From: Pseudomonadota bacterium
Lineage (GTDB): Bacteria > Pseudomonadota > Gammaproteobacteria > Burkholderiales > Burkholderiaceae_D
NCBI GenBank assembly: GCA_023422955.1
Contig: JAFAGG010000104.1
Span: 1-9,678 of the forward strand
Reading direction: 5' to 3'
Length of the DNA stretch: 9,678 nt
Shown here piece by piece: positions 6,336 through 9,678 of this stretch; position 1 is the first letter of the stretch, and the number at the start of each line of letters is the position of its first letter. Both the position numbers and the translations under genes were made by a program. Under the pieces are notes generated by a model. The model searched no databases, had not been told where the DNA came from, and saw nothing but the letters and a program-made list of their open reading frames with translations.

Positions 6336-7361
6336 CTAGGACTGGTCACTGCGCGTCAGCAGCATCGCATCGCCGTAACTGAAGAAACGGTAACGCTGCG
6401 CGATGGCATGGGCATAGGCACTCCTGATGCGCTCGTAACCGGCGAAGGCCGAGACCAGCATCAGCAGCGTCGATTTCGGCAAGTGAAAATTCGTGATCAG
6501 GCGCGTGACGGTCTTGAACCGGTAGCCGGGCGTAATAAAAAGACGCGTGTCGGCGCTGCCGGCGACCAGCTCTCCCGACTGCGACGCCGATTCCAGCGCG
6601 CGCATGCTGGTGGTACCCACCGCCACCACGTCCCGGCCGGCTGCCAGCGTGGCCTTTACGGCTTCCACCGTGTCGGCAGCAATCGTGTACCACTCGCTGT
6701 GCATGGTGTGCTCGGCCAGGTTTTCGCTGCGCACCGGCTGGAAGGTTCCCGCCCCCACATGCAGCGTAACGAAAGCCGTCTTCACACCCCTGGCGCGCAG
6801 GCGCTCCAGCAAGGCGTCGTCGAAATGCAGGCCGGCCGTCGGCGCGGCCCCCCCGCCCGGCTGGCGGGGATAAACGGTCTGGTAACGCGACTCGTCCACC
6901 GCATCGGCTTCGTGCTCTATATAAGGCGGCAGCGGCAATCTGCCATGCGCGTCGATCAGCTCGAACACATCGGATGGAAAATGCAGCGTATAGAACTCGC
7001 CGGCACGCTCACCCACCGTCACATCGAAGGCATCGGCCAGGCGTATCGTGCTGCCGGCCGGCGGCGACTTGGAGGCGCGTACCTGCGCCAGCACGGTGCG
7101 GGTATCCAGCACGCGCTCCACCAGCGCTTCCACCTTGCCGCCGGTGGCCTTGACGCCGTAAAAGCGCGCCTTCAGCACCTTGGTATCGTTGAACACCAGC
7201 AGGTCGCCCGGCATCAGCAAGTCGACGATCTCGGCGAAAGCCCGGTCCGCCAGTTGCTGCGGTTCCACGTGCAAAAGACGCGAGGCGCTGCGCTGCGGCA
7301 GCGGCACTTGCGCAATCAGCTCCGGCGGCAGTTCGAAATCGAAATCGGAAAGTGAATACAT
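6336..7361 (-). CDS. queA: S-adenosylmethionine:tRNA ribosyltransferase-isomerase
   Basis: QueA transfers and isomerises the ribosyl part of S-adenosylmethionine onto preQ1 in tRNA, giving epoxyqueuosine, the step after Tgt. The product has 341 residues, within the usual 340-356. Conserved blocks in order: LVFNDTKVLKARF (55-67), GRLPLPPYI (140-148), YQTVYPRQPGGGAAPTAGLHF (160-180), HVGAGTFQPV (201-210), GTTSMRALES (249-258), TNFHLPKSTLLMLVSAF (290-306) and YRFFSYGDAMLL (324-335). The start MYSLSDFDFELPPELIAQ is the family N-terminus, so ATG at 7361 is secure even though the frame stays open to 7898; that extension is antisense to recG and resembles nothing. No Shine-Dalgarno is evident before the ATG. 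A run of seven C on the plus strand (6848-6854) encodes part of the GGGA segment and does not break the frame. It is first gene of the minus-strand cluster and divergent from recG. Confidence 0.98.
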   Translation of the reverse strand: MYSLSDFDFELPPELIAQVPLPQRSASRLLHVEPQQLADRAFAEIVDLLMPGDLLVFNDTKVLKARFYGVKATGGKVEALVERVLDTRTVLAQVRASKSPPAGSTIRLADAFDVTVGERAGEFYTLHFPSDVFELIDAHGRLPLPPYIEHEADAVDESRYQTVYPRQPGGGAAPTAGLHFDDALLERLRARGVKTAFVTLHVGAGTFQPVRSENLAEHTMHSEWYTIAADTVEAVKATLAAGRDVVAVGTTSMRALESASQSGELVAGSADTRLFITPGYRFKTVTRLITNFHLPKSTLLMLVSAFAGYERIRSAYAHAIAQRYRFFSYGDAMLLTRSDQS

Positions 7362-7499
7362 GAATAGAGTGGACCGAAGATCAGGCAGCGGCGGCCGGGC
7401 ATTGCCAATACAATAAGCAGGCCGCCATGCCTTGCGTCGGTTATGATGCGAATGGCGCAAAGCCGCTATTTTACGCGTTACCGCCCTCTTTAGTCCGCC
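7362..7499. promoter_or_regulatory. Divergent queA / recG promoter region
   Basis: These 138 bases must hold the promoters of queA (leftward) and recG (rightward). Rightward -10-like hexamers are TATGAT (7442-7447) and TATTTT (7467-7472), both without a good -35; leftward, TATTGT lies at about 7408-7413 on the minus strand, also without a good -35. A perfect 7-bp inverted repeat GGCGGCC/GGCCGCC (7390-7396, 7420-7426) with a 23-base gap lies on the queA side and could form a leader hairpin or an operator. Start sites are not resolved. Confidence 0.45.
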
Positions 7500-9593
7500 A
7501 TGCCTGCCAACGCTGCCAAGAAAGTCGCCACCGAACCTTGTGCCAAACCGCACATCAGTAAGACCGCGGAAAAACTGGCGCGCCTGGGCCTGCGTACCGA
7601 CATGGACCTGGTGCTGCATCTGCCGCTGCGCTACGAGGATGAAACGCAGATCATCCCGATCAAGGAAGCCGGCTTCATGGCGGGACATCCGTCGCAGGTG
7701 GAAGGCGTGGTGACCAGTTGCGACGTGCATTACCGGCCGCGACGCCAGCTGGTGGTCACCATTGAGGATGAGAGCGGGCCGCTGGTGCTGCGCTTTCTGA
7801 ATTTTTACGGCAGCCAGACCAAGCAGATGGCCGCCGGCACGCGCCTGCGGGTACGCGGCGAAGTGCGTCACGGCTTCTTCGGACCCGAGATGGTCCATCC
7901 CGCTTACAAGGTCGTGCTGGCCGGCATGCCGCTGCCTGCCGCGCTGACGCCGGTCTATCCGGCCGGCGAAGGCCTGTCACAAACCCTATTGCGCAAGGCG
8001 ATCACCGATGCGATGGCGCGCGTGGAGTGGCGCGATACCTTGCCGGACCCGCTACGCCAGTCGCTGAAGCTGATGGCATTCGAGCCGGCCGTGCGGCTGC
8101 TGCATAATCCCCCGCCCGATGTGGATGAACATGCGTTGCTGGACCGTTCGCATCCGGCCTGGACACGCATGAAGTTCGATGAATTGCTCGCGCAGCAGTT
8201 GTCCCTCAAGCGCGCTCAACTGGCGCGCCGTGCCAAGGGTGCACCGGCGCTGCCGGTAGTGGGAAGCTTGTCGGCCGCCCTGCTTCAAGCACTGCCGTTT
8301 TCGCTGACTGCGGCGCAACAGCGCGTGCTGACGGAAATCCAGCAAGACATTGCCGAGCACTGGCCGATGCAGCGTCTGCTGCAGGGCGATGTGGGCAGCG
8401 GCAAGACCGTGGTGGCGGCGCTGGCGGCCGCGCAAGCGATAGACAGCGGATACCAAGCCGTGCTGATGGCGCCGACCGAGATCCTGGCCGAACAGCATTT
8501 CCGCAAGATCGCCTCCTGGATGGAACCGCTGGGCGTGAAGGTCGCATGGCTGACCGGCAGCCTGAAGAAAAAGGAAAAAACCGACGCGCAGGCTCGCATA
8601 GAATCCGGCGAAGCACGGCTGGTGGTCGGCACCCATGCAGTGATCCAGGAGGGCGTGACTTTCGCCAGGCTGGGACTGGCCATCATCGACGAGCAGCATC
8701 GCTTCGGCGTCAGCCAGCGCCTGGCCCTGCGCAACAAGGGACAAGGCGCAAACGATCAGGCCGAATCCGTCGTGCCGCATCAACTGATGATGTCGGCCAC
8801 GCCGATTCCGCGCACGCTGGCCATGACATATTACGCAGACCTGGAAGTCTCAATCATCGACGAATTGCCGCCGGGCCGATCGCCTATCGCCACACGCGTG
8901 ATCGACCAGGAGCGGCGCGAGGAAGTGATGGAACGCCTGCACGCGGCTGCGCTGGAAGGCCGGCAGGCCTACTGGGTCTGTCCGCTGATCGAGGAATCGG
9001 AAGCGCTGCAGTTGCAGACCGCGACCGACACGCATGCCGCGCTGGCCATAGCCCTGCCCGACCTGAACGTGGGCCTGGTGCATGGACGCATGAAGACGGC
9101 GGAAAAGCAGCAGGTGATGGATGCTTTCGTGCGCGGCGACATCCATGTGCTGGTTGCCACCACCGTCATCGAAGTAGGCGTGGATGTGCCGAATGCGTCA
9201 CTGATGGTGATCGAGCATGCCGAGCGTTTCGGCCTGTCGCAGTTGCACCAGCTGCGCGGCCGCGTGGGACGTGGCTCGGCCGCCAGCGTGTGCCTGCTGA
9301 TGTACCAGGGTCCGCTGGGGCAGATTGCGCGGCAGCGCCTGGCGACCATGCGCGAAACCACGGATGGCTTCGAGATTGCCCGGCGCGACCTGCAACTGCG
9401 CGGACCCGGCGAATTTTTAGGAGCACGCCAGTCCGGCCAGGCCATGCTGAGGTTTGCCGATCTTGAAACGGATCAATGGCTGGTCGAGCAGGCGCGCGAA
9501 GTTGCCCAGCAATTGCTGCAACACGATACGATCACCGTCAATCTTCATCTGGACCGCTGGCTGGGATCGCGTGAAGACTTCCTCAAGGTATGA
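7500..9593 (+). CDS. recG: ATP-dependent DNA helicase RecG
   Basis: RecG remodels stalled replication forks, Holliday junctions, R-loops and D-loops by translocating on double-stranded DNA. The product has 697 residues (E. coli 693). The N-terminal wedge region has an OB-fold at about 62-140 (VEGVVTSCDVHYRPRRQLVV). Helicase motifs: Walker A GDVGSGKT (296-303), APTEILAEQH (324-333), Walker B DEQHRFG (397-403), motif III MSATPIPRTLAMT (431-443), then ATTVIEVGVDVPNA (553-566) and motif VI QLRGRVGRG (584-592). The C-terminal RecG block DGFEIARRDLQLRGPGEFLGARQSG (622-646) is intact. A TAG at 7491-7493 is in frame nine bases before the ATG at 7500, so the start cannot lie further upstream; no Shine-Dalgarno is visible. 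A LysR-type gene follows after 54 bases, a neighbourhood recalling the oxyR-recG linkage known in Pseudomonas. Confidence 0.98.
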   Translation: MPANAAKKVATEPCAKPHISKTAEKLARLGLRTDMDLVLHLPLRYEDETQIIPIKEAGFMAGHPSQVEGVVTSCDVHYRPRRQLVVTIEDESGPLVLRFLNFYGSQTKQMAAGTRLRVRGEVRHGFFGPEMVHPAYKVVLAGMPLPAALTPVYPAGEGLSQTLLRKAITDAMARVEWRDTLPDPLRQSLKLMAFEPAVRLLHNPPPDVDEHALLDRSHPAWTRMKFDELLAQQLSLKRAQLARRAKGAPALPVVGSLSAALLQALPFSLTAAQQRVLTEIQQDIAEHWPMQRLLQGDVGSGKTVVAALAAAQAIDSGYQAVLMAPTEILAEQHFRKIASWMEPLGVKVAWLTGSLKKKEKTDAQARIESGEARLVVGTHAVIQEGVTFARLGLAIIDEQHRFGVSQRLALRNKGQGANDQAESVVPHQLMMSATPIPRTLAMTYYADLEVSIIDELPPGRSPIATRVIDQERREEVMERLHAAALEGRQAYWVCPLIEESEALQLQTATDTHAALAIALPDLNVGLVHGRMKTAEKQQVMDAFVRGDIHVLVATTVIEVGVDVPNASLMVIEHAERFGLSQLHQLRGRVGRGSAASVCLLMYQGPLGQIARQRLATMRETTDGFEIARRDLQLRGPGEFLGARQSGQAMLRFADLETDQWLVEQAREVAQQLLQHDTITVNLHLDRWLGSREDFLKV

Positions 9594-9620
9594 ACAGGCG
9601 CTTCAGTGATGGGCTATGAT
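9591..9620 (+). promoter_or_regulatory. Candidate promoter of the LysR-family gene
   Basis: TATGAT at 9615-9620 (5 of 6 to the -10 consensus) is preceded at 18 bases by TGAACA at 9591-9596 (4 of 6 to TTGACA), which overlaps the recG stop codon. If used, transcription would start near 9627, close to the ribosome binding site. No terminator separates recG from the next gene, so cotranscription is an alternative. Confidence 0.3.
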
Positions 9621-9634
9621 AGAGCCTGCCAACC

Positions 9635-9638
9635 AGGA
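9635..9638 (+). promoter_or_regulatory. Shine-Dalgarno of the LysR-family gene
   Basis: AGGA lies nine bases before the ATG at 9648. The spacing is acceptable and it supports that start codon. Confidence 0.5.
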
Positions 9639-9647
9639 TGAACTGCC

Positions 9648-9678
9648 ATGACGCTGACTGAACTGAAATATATCGTTG
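9648..9678 (+). CDS. oxyR: LysR-family regulator, probably OxyR, N-terminal ten codons (3' part outside window)
   Basis: The frame reads MTLTELKYIV before the window ends. This is the opening of the winged helix-turn-helix domain of LysR-type regulators; MTLTELKYIV is, to my knowledge, typical of betaproteobacterial OxyR-like proteins, which activate peroxide defences on oxidation of a cysteine. The cysteines and effector domain lie outside the window, so OxyR is inferred from ten residues plus adjacency to recG. An AGGA nine bases upstream supports the ATG. Another LysR regulator such as a CysB-like protein cannot be excluded. Confidence 0.6.
   Translation, partial: MTLTELKYIV

Noticed and set aside
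6294..7355. A 353-codon plus-strand open frame antisense to queA
   Set aside because: Mirrors the queA coding region almost exactly and has an Arg/His/Gln-rich, low-information composition.
7362..7898. Upstream extension of the queA frame (would give a 520-residue protein)
   Set aside because: The extension is antisense to the recG 5' end and shows no homology by eye, whereas MYSLSDFDFELPPELI is the known QueA N-terminus.
8546..9466. A 306-codon plus-strand frame inside recG
   Set aside because: It is the +1 shadow of recG, which is intact throughout, and its product is a low-complexity Arg/Ala/Gly-rich sequence.
1..9678. A novel defence, mobile or biosynthetic system
   Set aside because: All long genes were assigned to well-known housekeeping families, gene spacing is tight, and no terminal repeats, integrase, transposase, CRISPR repeats or compositional break were seen.

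Overview
The window looks like an ordinary stretch of core chromosome from a betaproteobacterium, most likely of the Burkholderiales and perhaps Oxalobacteraceae. This rests on protein similarity recognised by eye, the GC-rich composition and the recG-to-LysR/OxyR gene order; no database search was possible. I see no insertion sequence, prophage, CRISPR array, tRNA or rRNA, and no toxin or defence system.

Layout: (1) 1-419, plus strand, is the 3' end of purB (adenylosuccinate lyase), followed by an intrinsic terminator at 523-554. (2) 554-1480, minus strand, is an Ada-like fusion of an AraC-type DNA-binding domain to an O6-alkylguanine-DNA methyltransferase; it converges on purB. (3) 1627-1672 is a strong minus-strand terminator closing the next cluster. 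(4) 7361 down to 1713, minus strand, is the conserved cluster queA - tgt - yajC - secD - secF. The first two genes make queuosine in tRNA; the other three encode the SecDF-YajC accessory complex of the Sec translocon. The 115-base tgt-yajC gap holds a hairpin plus U-tract and an overlapping extended -10 sequence, so the sec genes may be partly uncoupled from the queuosine genes. (5) 7362-7499 is the divergent intergenic region between queA and recG. (6) 7500-9593, plus strand, is recG, a branched-DNA helicase. (7) From 9648 to the window edge are the first ten codons of a LysR-family regulator, probably OxyR.

Jointly the genes cover purine synthesis, alkylation repair, protein export, tRNA modification, replication-fork rescue and probably peroxide response. 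Every gene belongs to a known family. The points worth a second look are small: a cysteine-containing insertion in the SecF periplasmic domain, the lack of the methyl-phosphotriester sensor domain in the Ada-like protein with paired repeats upstream of its gene, hairpins inside the sec cluster, and missing Shine-Dalgarno sequences at several genes. Many long open frames antisense to the real genes are by-products of GC-rich codon use and are left out.
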